From CAVPTL01 sp963727235 (GTDB taxonomy: Bacteria > Actinomycetota > Thermoleophilia > Gaiellales > JAICJC01), in NCBI GenBank assembly GCA_963727235.1, contig CAVSFZ010000017.1, forward strand, positions 37,283-101,282: DNA of 64,000 nucleotides. Reading direction: 5' to 3'. This document shows positions 18,842 through 27,918 of this stretch, one piece after another (positions within the stretch are counted from its first letter, which is position 1; the number at the start of each line of letters is the position of its first letter). The notes under the pieces were generated by a model, which was not told the DNA's origin, made no database searches, and saw nothing but the letters and a program-made list of their open reading frames with translations. A program made the position numbers and the translations under genes.

Positions 18842-20013
18842 GCGCGCGGACGAGTGAGCAGCGCCGCGGGCATCACCACGAAAACGCCGAACAGGCCCGC
18901 CATCGCGATCACCACACGGGGCGACCACTGCTCCGCCAGCGCGCCCCCGCCGATCGCCCCGAGGGTCGTGGCCACCGCACCCAGAGACATCAAAAGCGCG
19001 ATCGTACCGGCCCGTTCCGCGGGGGGCGTCTCACGCTGCAGCACCGAGCGGTTGTGCACCAGCACGATCCCGTTGGCGATGCCGAAGGCAAAGAAGCTCG
19101 CGATGGCCACACCCAGGTGGCCCGCCAGCCCGGCCACGATCGTGCAGATCCCTCCGATGCCGATGATGGCGGGATAGCGCCGGCCCAGCGTCTTACCCCG
19201 CTTCCCGGCCAAGAGGCTGCCGCCCAGGATGCCCACCTGCATGACCGCCACCGCGATCCCGACCACCGCGGCCGACGCTCCCAGCGAGCCCAGGAACAGC
19301 GGCACCTCGAGGGCGTTGATCACACCGCCCATGACCAGCATCAGCGGCGCCGCGACCGCCACCTGCAGCAGCGCCGGCGCCCGCACCACCGTGCGGAAGC
19401 TGCGCCGGATGTGCGTGAGCACGCTGGCGACCGGACCGGTGGCGGCCGCCACGATCAGCGATCGGCAGCCCCACAGCAGCAGCGCCGAGAACAGGAACGT
19501 GACGGCGTTTCCCACCAGCACCGCGCCCGCGCCCACCAGCGTCAAGGCGATGCCGCTGATCGCCTGGCCCAAGGTGGTCATGAAAGTGTCGGCCGCCGTC
19601 AGCGCGCCGTTGGCGGCATCCAGCTCCCGCTCTTCCACCAGCACCGGCACGGACGCCAGAGCCACCGGCCGAAACACGCCCGCGGCCGCTCCGGCGACGG
19701 TCGCCAGCGCGATCACCGCGGCCGGCTGGTGCACCGCCGCCAGTGCCACGAAACACGCGGCACACACCAGGTCGGAGATCACCAGCGCCCGGCGGGGAGG
19801 AAGCCGGTCGAGCCGGCCGGCGAACAGCACGCCGATCACAACCGCCGGCGCGAACTCGGCCACGAACAGCGCCGACACCCACTCCGGCGAGCCGGTATCG
19901 CGGAACATCCGAACCGACAGGGTGATGGCCGCCGCCCACGTGCCGAAGACGCTGATGGCGGTCGCCAGCCACAGCCGGCGGAAGTCCGCCCCGGGAGGGA
20001 GCAGGGAGCTCAT
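18838..20013 (-). CDS. MFS transporter, probable exporter
   Basis: A 391-residue major facilitator with about 12 hydrophobic segments, of the MFS_3/TetA-like group. The loop 2-3 signature appears as GVLFAGRLDRLPPRRAL near residue 65. Substrate unknown; relatives export drugs or siderophores. It begins at ATG 20013 and ends inside the rpoB promoter. The 57 bases separating it from the ABC operon hold no clear terminator. Confidence 0.85.
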   Translation of the reverse strand: MSSLLPPGADFRRLWLATAISVFGTWAAAITLSVRMFRDTGSPEWVSALFVAEFAPAVVIGVLFAGRLDRLPPRRALVISDLVCAACFVALAAVHQPAAVIALATVAGAAAGVFRPVALASVPVLVEERELDAANGALTAADTFMTTLGQAISGIALTLVGAGAVLVGNAVTFLFSALLLWGCRSLIVAAATGPVASVLTHIRRSFRTVVRAPALLQVAVAAPLMLVMGGVINALEVPLFLGSLGASAAVVGIAVAVMQVGILGGSLLAGKRGKTLGRRYPAIIGIGGICTIVAGLAGHLGVAIASFFAFGIANGIVLVHNRSVLQRETPPAERAGTIALLMSLGAVATTLGAIGGGALAEQWSPRVVIAMAGLFGVFVVMPAALLTRPRA

Positions 20014-20070
20014 GGTCTGGCGTGTATATCCGCGCGGACAGCGCCGGTCAACACCGCGGCGCCCGCAGCG

Positions 20071-21135
20071 CTACGCGGCGGGGGCTCCCGCGCCGGTCAT
20101 CGCGGGCGTGTGTTGGAGGGGGTGGTGACAGGCCGCGAAGTGTCCGCCCCCGTGGTGCTTGAGCTCGGGCTCGTCGGTGGTGCAGACCTCGGTGGCGTAG
20201 CGGCAGCGAGGGTGGAAGCGGCAACCCGAGGGTGGGTTGATGGGGCTGGGTACATCTCCGGTGAGCACGATCCGCTCGCGTTTGGCGGCGATCGCCAGGT
20301 CGGGGATCGGCACGGCCGAGAGCAGCGCCTCGGTGTAGGGGTGGATGGGGCGCTGGTAGAGCTCCTCGGCCGGCGAGATCTCGGCGATCTTGCCGAGGTA
20401 CATGACCACGATGCGGTCGGAGACATGGCGCACGACCGACAGGTCGTGGGCAATGAACAGATAGGTCAGCCCCAGGTTGTCCTGGAGGTCGTCGAGCAGG
20501 TTCACGACCTGGGCCTGGATCGACACGTCGAGGGCCGAGACCGGCTCGTCGGCGACGATCATCTTGGGGTTGAGCGCGAGCGCGCGGGCGACGCCGATGC
20601 GCTGGCGCTGGCCGCCGGAGAACTCGTGGGGGTAGCGGTTGTAGTGCTCGGGGTTGAGTCCCACCAGGCCCAGCAGCTCCTGCACTTTGGTCTTGATCGC
20701 CTTGCGGTCGCCCTGGTTATGGATCTTCAGCGGATCGGCGATGATCGTGCCGACGCGCTTGCGCGGGTTCAGCGAGGCGTAGGGATCCTGGAAGATCATC
20801 TGCATCTCGCGTCGCAGCGGCCGCATATCGCGGCGCGACAGGTTGGAGATGTCCTTGCCGTCGAAGATCACGCTGCCCGCGGTCAGGTCGTGCAGCCGGA
20901 TCGCGCATCGCCCCAGCGTGGACTTGCCACAGCCCGACTCGCCCACCAGCCCGACCGTCTCTCCCGGAAAGACGTCGAAGCTGACGTCATCGACAGCGTG
21001 CACCCGCGCCACCTCATGCTGGAACACGACCCCCTGCTTGATCGGGAAGTACTTCTTGAGGTGTTCGATGCGAAGCAGCGGATCGCCTGTGGGCGCGGCC
21101 TCGGGCTGGGGCGCAGGTGCCTCGGTAGCGCTCAT
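20071..21135 (-). CDS. Peptide ABC importer ATP-binding protein, OppF/DppF type
   Basis: A 354-residue ATPase of the oligopeptide importer. Walker A GESGCGKST is near residues 65-73, the signature FSGGQRQRIG and Walker B MIVADEPVSALD follow, and the C-terminus carries the Opp/Dpp-specific cysteine cluster (SGCRFHPRCRYATEVC) that in relatives binds an iron-sulfur cluster. Its ATG overlaps the OppD-type stop as ATGA. Last gene of the five-gene unit SBP-permease-permease-ATPase-ATPase. Confidence 0.93.
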   Translation of the reverse strand: MSATEAPAPQPEAAPTGDPLLRIEHLKKYFPIKQGVVFQHEVARVHAVDDVSFDVFPGETVGLVGESGCGKSTLGRCAIRLHDLTAGSVIFDGKDISNLSRRDMRPLRREMQMIFQDPYASLNPRKRVGTIIADPLKIHNQGDRKAIKTKVQELLGLVGLNPEHYNRYPHEFSGGQRQRIGVARALALNPKMIVADEPVSALDVSIQAQVVNLLDDLQDNLGLTYLFIAHDLSVVRHVSDRIVVMYLGKIAEISPAEELYQRPIHPYTEALLSAVPIPDLAIAAKRERIVLTGDVPSPINPPSGCRFHPRCRYATEVCTTDEPELKHHGGGHFAACHHPLQHTPAMTGAGAPAA

Positions 21136-22163
21136 GCGGCCCCCTCGGCCAACGCCGGATTGATGTCGGCGGTGCGAAGCTCTCGCTTCTGCTCGACCGT
21201 CAGGTGGCAGGCGTCCAGGTGACCGCCGGCGACCTTGTCGGTGAGGTTGGGGTCATCGGTCAGGCAGCGATCGAACTTGTGCCGGCAGCGGGGCGCGAAA
21301 TGGCACCCGTCCGGCAGGTTCACAAGCGACGGCGGGTTGCCCGGAATCGCGGTCAACCGCTTCGGCCGAGGCCGATCCAGCCGCGGAATCGACCCCAGAA
21401 GCCCCCACGTGTAGGGATGCTGGGGATCGTCGAACACCTCCTGCTTGGTGCCGTGCTCCACCACCCGACCTGCATACATCACGATCACGCGATCGGCCAC
21501 CTCGGCCACCACCCCCATGTCATGGGTGATCAACACCACCGCAGAGTTGAACTCCGACTTCAGCCGCGCGATCACTTCCAGAATCTGCGCCTGGATGGTC
21601 ACGTCCAAGGCCGTGGTGGGCTCGTCGGCAATCAGCAGGTCGGGGTTACACGAAAGCGCCATCGCGATCATCACCCGCTGGCGCATACCCCCCGAGAACT
21701 GATGCGGATACTCATCCACCCGCACCTCCGGATTGGGAATCCCCACCGCCCGCAACAGCTCGACCGTGCGACCCCGGGCCTGCTTGTCGGAAAGCGACTC
21801 GTGCGCCTGCAGCTGCTCCGAGATCTGCCAACCCACCTTGTACACCGGGTTCAGCGACGTCATCGGGTCCTGAAAGATCATCGCCATCTCCGCCCCGCGG
21901 ATGTCCTGCATGCGCGACTCGGTGGCAGTCATCAGATCGGCGCCCTTGTACAACACCTCACCCTCGAACACGGCATTGGGGTCGTTGATCAGCCGCATCA
22001 CCGACATCATCGTCACGCTCTTACCCGACCCCGACTCACCCACGATCCCCAACACCTCACCCGGATCCACCGAAAACGACAAGCCGTCCACCGCCCGCAC
22101 CAACCCATCCTCCGTGCGAAAGGTGACCTTCAGATCTCTGACATCCAACAGGGGCTCAGCCAT
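21132..22163 (-). CDS. Peptide ABC importer ATP-binding protein, OppD/DppD type
   Basis: A 343-residue ATPase partner of the preceding one. Walker A GESGSGKSV, signature FSGGMRQRVMIA, Walker B LLIADEPTTALD, and the C-terminal DGCHFAPRCRHKFDRC cysteine cluster are present. I start at ATG 22163 (MAEPLLDVRDL), 7 bases after the permease stop; upstream in-frame starts would overlap the permease. The heterodimer would power uptake of peptides delivered by the binding protein at 25975. Confidence 0.93.
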   Translation of the reverse strand: MAEPLLDVRDLKVTFRTEDGLVRAVDGLSFSVDPGEVLGIVGESGSGKSVTMMSVMRLINDPNAVFEGEVLYKGADLMTATESRMQDIRGAEMAMIFQDPMTSLNPVYKVGWQISEQLQAHESLSDKQARGRTVELLRAVGIPNPEVRVDEYPHQFSGGMRQRVMIAMALSCNPDLLIADEPTTALDVTIQAQILEVIARLKSEFNSAVVLITHDMGVVAEVADRVIVMYAGRVVEHGTKQEVFDDPQHPYTWGLLGSIPRLDRPRPKRLTAIPGNPPSLVNLPDGCHFAPRCRHKFDRCLTDDPNLTDKVAGGHLDACHLTVEQKRELRTADINPALAEGAA

Positions 22164-22170
22164 GGGGTTC

Positions 22171-23139
22171 CTAGTGCGGTCGCAACCGCGGATCGAGGTA
22201 TACGTACCCGACATCGACGATCGCATTTGCGAGCACGATGAAGAAGGCACCGTAGATCACCGTGCCCATGATCACAGGAAGATCGAGTCCGATCAACGCG
22301 TTATACGTGAGCCGCCCGACGCCGGGCAGCCCGAACACGACCTCGGTGAGCAGCGCCGCCCCGCCGACCAGTGCGCCGAAATCGAGCCCGAACAGGCTGA
22401 TGAAGACGACCATCGAGTTGCGCAGCTGGTGGCGGGTCATGACCCGCTTGCCGTCGAGCCCCTTGGCCCGAGCGGTGCGCACGAAATCGTTGTTCTCGCT
22501 CTCAACCAGGTCGGAGCGAAGCACGCGCCCGTAGAAGCCGATGTAGAGCACCGCCAGCACGATCCACGGAATAACCAGGTGCTTGAACCACAGGAACGGG
22601 TCTTGGGTGAGCGGCGTGTAGCCCAGCGGCGGCACCCAGCTGAACAGGAAGGTGTCGTGGTACCGGCTCTGGGTGATCAGGTTGGCGACCTCGCCCAGCC
22701 AGAAGACCGGCATCGAGATCCCGATCAGGGCGATGATCATGAGTAACGGGTCCCAGAAGGTGCCGCGTTTGACCGCCGCGACCACCCCCACCAGGATTGC
22801 CATCGTCACCCACAGGAAGGCGGCTCCGAACACCAGCGAGAGCGTCACCGGAGTGGCCGCCCAGATCGCGGGGACGACCTCGGTGCGCGTGCTGTACGAG
22901 ATCAGATCGCGCTTGACGAACAGGTGGTTCATCATCAGCACGTACTGCACCGGCAGCGGGCGATCGAGACCGAACTCCTTGCGGATCGACCTGATCGTCT
23001 GAGGGCTGGGATTCTTGCCGGCCATCTGGCGGGCCGGATCGACTCCCGGGATGTGGAAGAAGATCAAGAACACCAGCACCGAGATCACGAACATCACCAG
23101 GAACATCCAGAGGGTGCGGCGGATGATGAACGTGCCCAC
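22171..23139 (-). CDS. Peptide ABC importer permease, OppB/DppB type
   Basis: A 322-residue inner-membrane permease with six predicted helices. It has the N-terminal IIRRTLWMFLVMFVISVLVF helix typical of DppB/OppB and a cytoplasmic EAA-like loop (VRTARAKGLDGKRVMTRH) that contacts the ATPases. It starts at ATG 23139, 3 bases from its partner permease's stop. Confidence 0.92.
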   Translation of the reverse strand: MGTFIIRRTLWMFLVMFVISVLVFLIFFHIPGVDPARQMAGKNPSPQTIRSIRKEFGLDRPLPVQYVLMMNHLFVKRDLISYSTRTEVVPAIWAATPVTLSLVFGAAFLWVTMAILVGVVAAVKRGTFWDPLLMIIALIGISMPVFWLGEVANLITQSRYHDTFLFSWVPPLGYTPLTQDPFLWFKHLVIPWIVLAVLYIGFYGRVLRSDLVESENNDFVRTARAKGLDGKRVMTRHQLRNSMVVFISLFGLDFGALVGGAALLTEVVFGLPGVGRLTYNALIGLDLPVIMGTVIYGAFFIVLANAIVDVGYVYLDPRLRPH

Positions 23140-23142
23140 CGG

Positions 23143-24177
23143 CTACCCCTCCGACCGCAGCTTGGCCCGCGGATCCAGCGCGTCGCGCACGCCGTCTCCG
23201 ACCACGTTCAGCGTTAGCACCGTGAACAGGATCATCAGACCGGGGGCGATCGAGACCAGCGGCCGGGTGTAGAGCAGCCCCTGGCCGTCGTCGATCAGGG
23301 TGCCCCAGCTGGCATTGGGGGCCTGCACGCCGATCCCCAGGAACGACAGCGCCGACTCGGTGAGCACATTGGTGGCCACGATCAGCGGCAGGAACACGAT
23401 CACGATCGTGATCACGTTGGGCAGGATCTCCGCCAGCATCAGCCGCCAGGTGGAGGCGCCCTGGGCGACCGCCGCCTCCACGAACTCCTGCTCACACACC
23501 GACAGCACCTCGCCGCGCACCGGTCTGGCCACGTACGGGATGTACACGACCCCGATGATCAGGATCGGTATCCAAAGACTTGCGGGATCGATCGCCACCG
23601 GCCCCAGCGAGATCCCCTGCACCAGCAATGCGGTCGACAGCGCGATCGCCAGCAGATACACCGGAAACGCCCAGATCACGTCCAGCGAGCGCGAGATCAG
23701 CGAGTCGGTCAACCCTCCGAAGAACCCTGCCAGGACACCCAGGATGATCGCCGCGGTGCAAGTCAGCACGGCGGATGCGATGCCGATGATCAGCGACGCC
23801 CGGCCACCGTAGAGAACGCGGGCCGCGACATCTCTGCCCTGCGCGTCAGCGCCGAGGAAGTAGTGACGCGTCCAGGTCGGCTTCAGCGGTGAGGTGCCGA
23901 AACCCGAGGGGTTTGTGGCCAGCACCGCCGTCTTCTTGCCGTTCACGGTGGTGTAGCCGTTGATGTTCGACGAGAACGGGTCGGTGTCGGCGATGTGGTT
24001 GGCATACAACGGCGCCGCGAAGCACGACACCACGATCACCACGAACAACCCCAGGCTGACCATGGCGATGCGGTTGCGGCGAAAACGCTTCCACGCCAGC
24101 GCCCACGGTCCTTTGCCCGACTCGGCGGTGGTATCAACCCGCGCCTCTTCGGGGAGCTCTAGTGCTTGCTCGACCAT
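23143..24177 (-). CDS. Peptide ABC importer permease, OppC/DppC type
   Basis: A 344-residue permease. After a cytoplasmic N-terminus with KRFRRNRIAM it has a helix, a large external loop (about residues 60-115) and five further helices; the EAA-like loop is EFVEAAVAQGAS, and DPRAKLRSEG closes the protein, as usual for the OppC branch. Encoded between the binding protein and OppB-type genes. A stable hairpin lies just upstream at 24201-24228. Confidence 0.92.
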   Translation of the reverse strand: MVEQALELPEEARVDTTAESGKGPWALAWKRFRRNRIAMVSLGLFVVIVVSCFAAPLYANHIADTDPFSSNINGYTTVNGKKTAVLATNPSGFGTSPLKPTWTRHYFLGADAQGRDVAARVLYGGRASLIIGIASAVLTCTAAIILGVLAGFFGGLTDSLISRSLDVIWAFPVYLLAIALSTALLVQGISLGPVAIDPASLWIPILIIGVVYIPYVARPVRGEVLSVCEQEFVEAAVAQGASTWRLMLAEILPNVITIVIVFLPLIVATNVLTESALSFLGIGVQAPNASWGTLIDDGQGLLYTRPLVSIAPGLMILFTVLTLNVVGDGVRDALDPRAKLRSEG

Positions 24178-24200
24178 GACACTGTCATATCAGATACCCA

Positions 24201-24228
24201 GAGGGCCGGGGGATCAACCCCGGCCCTC
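24201..24228. terminator. Hairpin between binding protein and permease genes
   Basis: Arms GAGGGCCGGGG (24201-24211) and CCCCGGCCCTC (24218-24228) pair perfectly across a 6-base loop. It lies 31 bases past the binding protein stop and 23 bases before the permease start. There is no T-run. Such hairpins usually lower downstream expression or protect the upstream message, giving an excess of binding protein over permease. Confidence 0.7.
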
Positions 24229-24259
24229 TTCGGGCTACTCGCCGCGAGGGCGAATACGG

Positions 24260-25975
24260 TCATTGCACCTGCAACTGGTCAAGCAGGATGAACCACTGAG
24301 TGCTGTACTTGTAGTTCTGTACCCGCTTGGACAGGAAGTCGACCCACGAGGCGTTGAACATCGAAGCCCAAGGCGCATCGTCGGTGATCATCCGGTCGGC
24401 CTCCGCCCACGTCTTGTTGGCGGCGGTGGTGTCGGTGAGCTGCTGAGTCAACGCTGTTGAGATCAGCTTGTCTACGTCCTTGTTGCAGTACTCCGCATCG
24501 TTGGAGTTGGACGTGCTCTTCGGAATGAACGAATCGCACGACAGCAACTGGTTGATGAAGTTGGACGCGCTGGGATAGTCGGGATACCAGTCGTCCCACA
24601 TGATCTGGGTCTTGTTCTTCGAGTCCTCGATCGTGTCGAAGTACACACTCCGGTCGAGTGACTTGATGCTCGTGTCGTACCCAAGCTGCTTGAGCAGCGA
24701 CACGAAGTAGAGGCCCACGGCCTTGGACTGATCAGACGTGTTCGTCCACACGGTCACCTTCATGCCCTTGGTGCCCGAGGAGTCGATCAGCTGCTGTGCC
24801 TTGGCCATGTCGGGGCCGGTCCACGGGCCCTTGCCGTCAGCCGCCGGATTGGCGGTATACGGGCAGTACTGCTCGTATCCGTTGAATCCCGGCGGTACCA
24901 CCTGACAGGTGGTGGCAGCGAGCTTGGGACCGCCGTAGGCCTTCACGATCGCGTTTCGATCCATCGCGAAGTTGACGGCCTTGCGCACGTCCGGATTGTC
25001 GAACGGCGCGACCCGCGTGTTGAGGTCCATCCAGTACGTGGACGGGCCGGCATGCACGTGGAACTGGTCGGCATACTGCGTGGCGACCTGGTTGAGACGG
25101 TCAGCAGGCGGTACCTCGTACATCCAGTCGGCGGTGCCGTTCTCGATGTTGGTGGTCATGGCCTCGCCGCCCAGCCCGAGCTGCCAGCTGATGGTGTCGG
25201 GGTAGCCCTGCGGCTGTGCCTCGGGTGCCCACACCTTGAAGTTCGGGTTGCGCTCGAGCGTCAAGGAGTTCTCGGCCTTGTACGAGGTGATCATGTACGG
25301 GCCGGTGCCGGGCAGGCTCTGGGTGGTAGCCGGCTTGATCGGCGTGTTCGGCGGCAATGCATATGCAAACGGCATGGCCAGCTTGAACAGGAAGTCGCCG
25401 TCGGGCTTGGTCAGGTGGAACGTGACCGTGCCGGCCGAGTCGTCGGCCTCGATGCCCTTGGACAGATCACAGGTCTTGGGGGTGTTGATGCAGGCGTCGT
25501 AGCCTTCCAGGTTCGTCCAGTAGAACGTGCCCGCGCCGTTGACCTTGAAGCTGCGCTCGAAGGCGAACGTGAAGTCACTCGGCTTCACGGTGGCGCCGTT
25601 GGAATACTTGATTCCGGGGCGCACATGGAAGACGTACTTGAGCCCACCGTCCTCCGGCTTGGCGATCGCCGTTGCCAGGTCGGGAACGAGCTGAGTTGAT
25701 TCAGGCCCCTCGGTGATGTGGAACGCCACAAGCCCGTCGTCAGTCGTGATCAGGCTCTGCCACGCCTCAACGGTGTAGGCGAGAGCGGGATCGATGTAGT
25801 CCGGGCTACCGGTTGCCTGCAGCTTCAGGGTGCCGCCCATGTGCGACGCACCTGTGCCTGAGGTTGCAGGTGCGCTGGAACTGCTCGAACTCGAGCTTCC
25901 GCCGCAGCCCACAGCTGCAACGGTGGCTGCGAGAACCGCCAGCGTCAAGCCGGCACGTCTCAAAAACCTCTCCAT
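24260..25975 (-). CDS. Peptide-binding lipoprotein of ABC importer (SBP_bac_5)
   Basis: A 571-residue extracellular solute-binding protein. The N-terminus is a lipoprotein signal with lipobox AAVGC, cysteine at about residue 22, followed by a serine-rich linker. The body has the family 5 pattern beginning LKLQATGSPDYIDPALAYTVEAW and DFTFAFERSF. Start ATG 25975 has GGAGGTCAC before it; an upstream in-frame start would disrupt the signal. First gene of the peptide importer operon. Confidence 0.92.
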   Translation of the reverse strand: MERFLRRAGLTLAVLAATVAAVGCGGSSSSSSSSAPATSGTGASHMGGTLKLQATGSPDYIDPALAYTVEAWQSLITTDDGLVAFHITEGPESTQLVPDLATAIAKPEDGGLKYVFHVRPGIKYSNGATVKPSDFTFAFERSFKVNGAGTFYWTNLEGYDACINTPKTCDLSKGIEADDSAGTVTFHLTKPDGDFLFKLAMPFAYALPPNTPIKPATTQSLPGTGPYMITSYKAENSLTLERNPNFKVWAPEAQPQGYPDTISWQLGLGGEAMTTNIENGTADWMYEVPPADRLNQVATQYADQFHVHAGPSTYWMDLNTRVAPFDNPDVRKAVNFAMDRNAIVKAYGGPKLAATTCQVVPPGFNGYEQYCPYTANPAADGKGPWTGPDMAKAQQLIDSSGTKGMKVTVWTNTSDQSKAVGLYFVSLLKQLGYDTSIKSLDRSVYFDTIEDSKNKTQIMWDDWYPDYPSASNFINQLLSCDSFIPKSTSNSNDAEYCNKDVDKLISTALTQQLTDTTAANKTWAEADRMITDDAPWASMFNASWVDFLSKRVQNYKYSTQWFILLDQLQVQ

Positions 25976-26051
25976 GTGACCTCCACTAGGTGTACAACGA
26001 AATCTCCGGAGAGATACGACGTTGCAGTCGGTGAATAGTTGGTGAACGATT

Positions 26052-26774
26052 TCAAACGGTGGAGCAATCTTCAAGTGCGGCGGCCGCCACCCGGGCCAGG
26101 CCGTCGGGCGCCGCGGCCGGGCTGCTCATGACCGCAAGCGCCGTCACCCGATCGCCCTGTCGCACCAGCGCGGCGTCGTGACGCACCTCCGCCAGGTCGC
26201 CCTGCTTGCACGCGACCGCGGTCGCCCCCGGAGGCAGATAGCGGGGGATGATGTCGCGATGCTGGCTGCGACCGAGACCGCCCAGCACGCGCTCGCAGAC
26301 ACGCTGATCGAGCTTAGCTGCGCCGTCGAGCGCCGCCATCAGACGCGCCAGGTCTTCGGCGCAGGTGGTGTTGTCGCTGCCCGAAGCGGCCGCCTCGAAG
26401 TCGAGCATGCGGCGGCGAACGACGGTGTGGCGCAGGCCGAGCCGATCTGAGACCGCGTTCACGGCTGCCATCCCGAGGCGATCGATGATCGCATTGGTGG
26501 CGGTGTTGTCCGAGACGCTCAGCATCAGCAGATCGAGATCGCCCAGGGTGAGTTCGGTTTCGGGGTCGAACCCCGGCACCAGCGCCTCGGGATCTGCCGT
26601 GGTCATCTCGGCCACCGGCACGCGTGCCGTCGACTCCAACCGACCGGCAACCACCGCCTCCCACAACGCGACCGAGATCAGCACCTTGACGGTGCTCGCG
26701 GCCGGCATCGTCTGCGTGTGGTTGCGTCCGATCGTTCGCCCGGAGCGAACGTCGATCGCACACCACGCGATCAG
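26052..26774 (-). CDS. Serine hydrolase of beta-lactamase fold, probable CTG start
   Basis: A beta-lactamase/PBP-fold protein of about 240 residues: PAASTVK carries the SxxK nucleophile at about residues 27-30, SDNTATN is the SDN motif, and KQGDLAEVRHD resembles the KTG strand. No signal peptide is visible. In frame, no ATG, GTG or TTG precedes the ATG at 26708, yet homology (AWCAIDVRSGRTIGRN) extends upstream to a CTG at 26774 that overlaps the NlpC stop as CTGA. I therefore favour CTG; a start at 26708 would leave the protein without its first strand. Could be a class A-like enzyme or a D,D-peptidase relative. Confidence 0.75.
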   Translation of the reverse strand: MIAWCAIDVRSGRTIGRNHTQTMPAASTVKVLISVALWEAVVAGRLESTARVPVAEMTTADPEALVPGFDPETELTLGDLDLLMLSVSDNTATNAIIDRLGMAAVNAVSDRLGLRHTVVRRRMLDFEAAASGSDNTTCAEDLARLMAALDGAAKLDQRVCERVLGGLGRSQHRDIIPRYLPPGATAVACKQGDLAEVRHDAALVRQGDRVTALAVMSSPAAAPDGLARVAAAALEDCSTV

Positions 26775-27436
26775 TCTTCGGCCTCGTACACCCGGCGTAC
26801 CGTGCGCAGGCGGGCCTTCAACTCGGCCGGATGCTTCTCCCGCACCACCTTGCCGGCTTCTTCGGTCGCGTGCACGACCTCGCCGCCGCCAAGGTAGATG
26901 GCCACGTGATCGCCGTAGCAGAGCAGGTCGCCCGGCTGGGCGGAGCGCAGCGACACCTCACGCCCGGCGGTCTCCTGCTGATCGGAGTTGCGCGGCAGCA
27001 GCAGGCCAAACCGACGGTGCACGGTCTGCACCAGCCCCGAGCAGTCAAGTCCCACGACCGTGACCCCACCCCACTGATAGGGCGCATCCAGGAACATCAG
27101 CGCGGTCTCGGCGATGGCCTCGCCCGAGGCCTTGCGACGGGCTGCCGCCAGTGGCTCGGTGCGCAGTCCCGGCGCGGTCAGCCACGTACCGAGATAGCGG
27201 TCGGCGGCCTGCGGAACCACCACAACGTGGGCGCGATCCTTGGGCAACGGCTCGCCCACCGAGTCGGCAGTGACGAAGCCCAGATATCCGTCGGCCAGCG
27301 TGACCGCGGCCCAGCCGTTGTTTCGCTCGGACACGTCCAGCGGATCGGCGAAAAGCGCCTGCGTCACCTGCTCGGAATCTTCATCAGCCGCCGCTCTCAC
27401 GGGAACGAAAGGCAACACGCATGAGGCTTTCTCCAT
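26771..27436 (-). CDS. NlpC/P60 family cell-wall peptidase with SH3-like domains
   Basis: A 221-residue protein: N-terminal SH3-like region (about 1-85) and C-terminal NlpC/P60 papain-like domain with the cysteine in GLDCSGLVQ and the histidine in GDHVAIYLGGGEVVHA. These enzymes cut the D-gamma-glutamyl-diamino acid bond of peptidoglycan. No signal peptide is seen, so it may act in the cytoplasm on recycled muropeptides, as dipeptidyl peptidase VI types do; the adjacent peptide importer and beta-lactamase-fold gene fit a peptide-recycling unit. Confidence 0.88.
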   Translation of the reverse strand: MEKASCVLPFVPVRAAADEDSEQVTQALFADPLDVSERNNGWAAVTLADGYLGFVTADSVGEPLPKDRAHVVVVPQAADRYLGTWLTAPGLRTEPLAAARRKASGEAIAETALMFLDAPYQWGGVTVVGLDCSGLVQTVHRRFGLLLPRNSDQQETAGREVSLRSAQPGDLLCYGDHVAIYLGGGEVVHATEEAGKVVREKHPAELKARLRTVRRVYEAED

Positions 27437-27480
27437 CCCTACATTCTATCTGGGAGAGGCACCTCCGTGACGGGGTAACC

Positions 27481-27514
27481 GTGCTGGGAGGAGCAACTTC
27501 GCTCCTCCCAGCAC
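27481..27514 (-). terminator. Hairpin terminator after rplL
   Basis: Perfect 14-base arms (GTGCTGGGAGGAGC at 27481-27494 and its complement at 27501-27514) with a 6-base loop, 17 bases beyond the rplL stop. It separates the rplJ-rplL unit from the NlpC gene. No T-run follows, as is common in GC-rich actinobacteria. Confidence 0.75.
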
Positions 27515-27531
27515 CAATCAAGCGGCAAACG

Positions 27532-27906
27532 CTACTTGACCTCGACGGTTGCCCCGGCCTCCTCGAGCTTGGCCTTGATCTGGTCGGCCTCTTCCTTGGC
27601 GACGCCCTCCTTGACGGGCTTGGGAGCCTCGTCGGCGACCGCCTTGGCCTCCTTCAGGCCGAGCCCCGTGATCTCGCGGATGACCTTGATCACCGGGATC
27701 TTGTTGGGACCGGTCTCGGCCAGTATCACGTCAAACGCCGTCTGCTCCTCGGCGGCCTCAGCAGCACCACCGCCGCCACCGCCGCCGGCAACCGCCACCG
27801 GAGCAGCCGCAGCAGCGCTCACGCCCCAGCGCTCTTCCAGTTCCTTCTTCAGATTGACGAGCTCGAGAACGGTCATCTCCTCGAGCTGCTCAGCTGTAAC
27901 AGCCAT
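27532..27906 (-). CDS. rplL: 50S ribosomal protein L7/L12
   Basis: A 124-residue L7/L12 stalk protein: N-terminal dimerisation domain (LEEMTVLELVNLKKELEERWGV is split here by an Ala/Gly-rich hinge), then the C-terminal domain with EKTAFDV-like EQTAFDVIL and ITGLGLKEAKAVADEAPKPVKEG, which recruits GTPase factors. It starts 12 bases after rplJ. The usual rpoB neighbour is absent: the next downstream genes are cell-wall and transport genes. Confidence 0.96.
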   Translation of the reverse strand: MAVTAEQLEEMTVLELVNLKKELEERWGVSAAAAAPVAVAGGGGGGGAAEAAEEQTAFDVILAETGPNKIPVIKVIREITGLGLKEAKAVADEAPKPVKEGVAKEEADQIKAKLEEAGATVEVK

Positions 27907-27918
27907 GATCTCTCCTGT

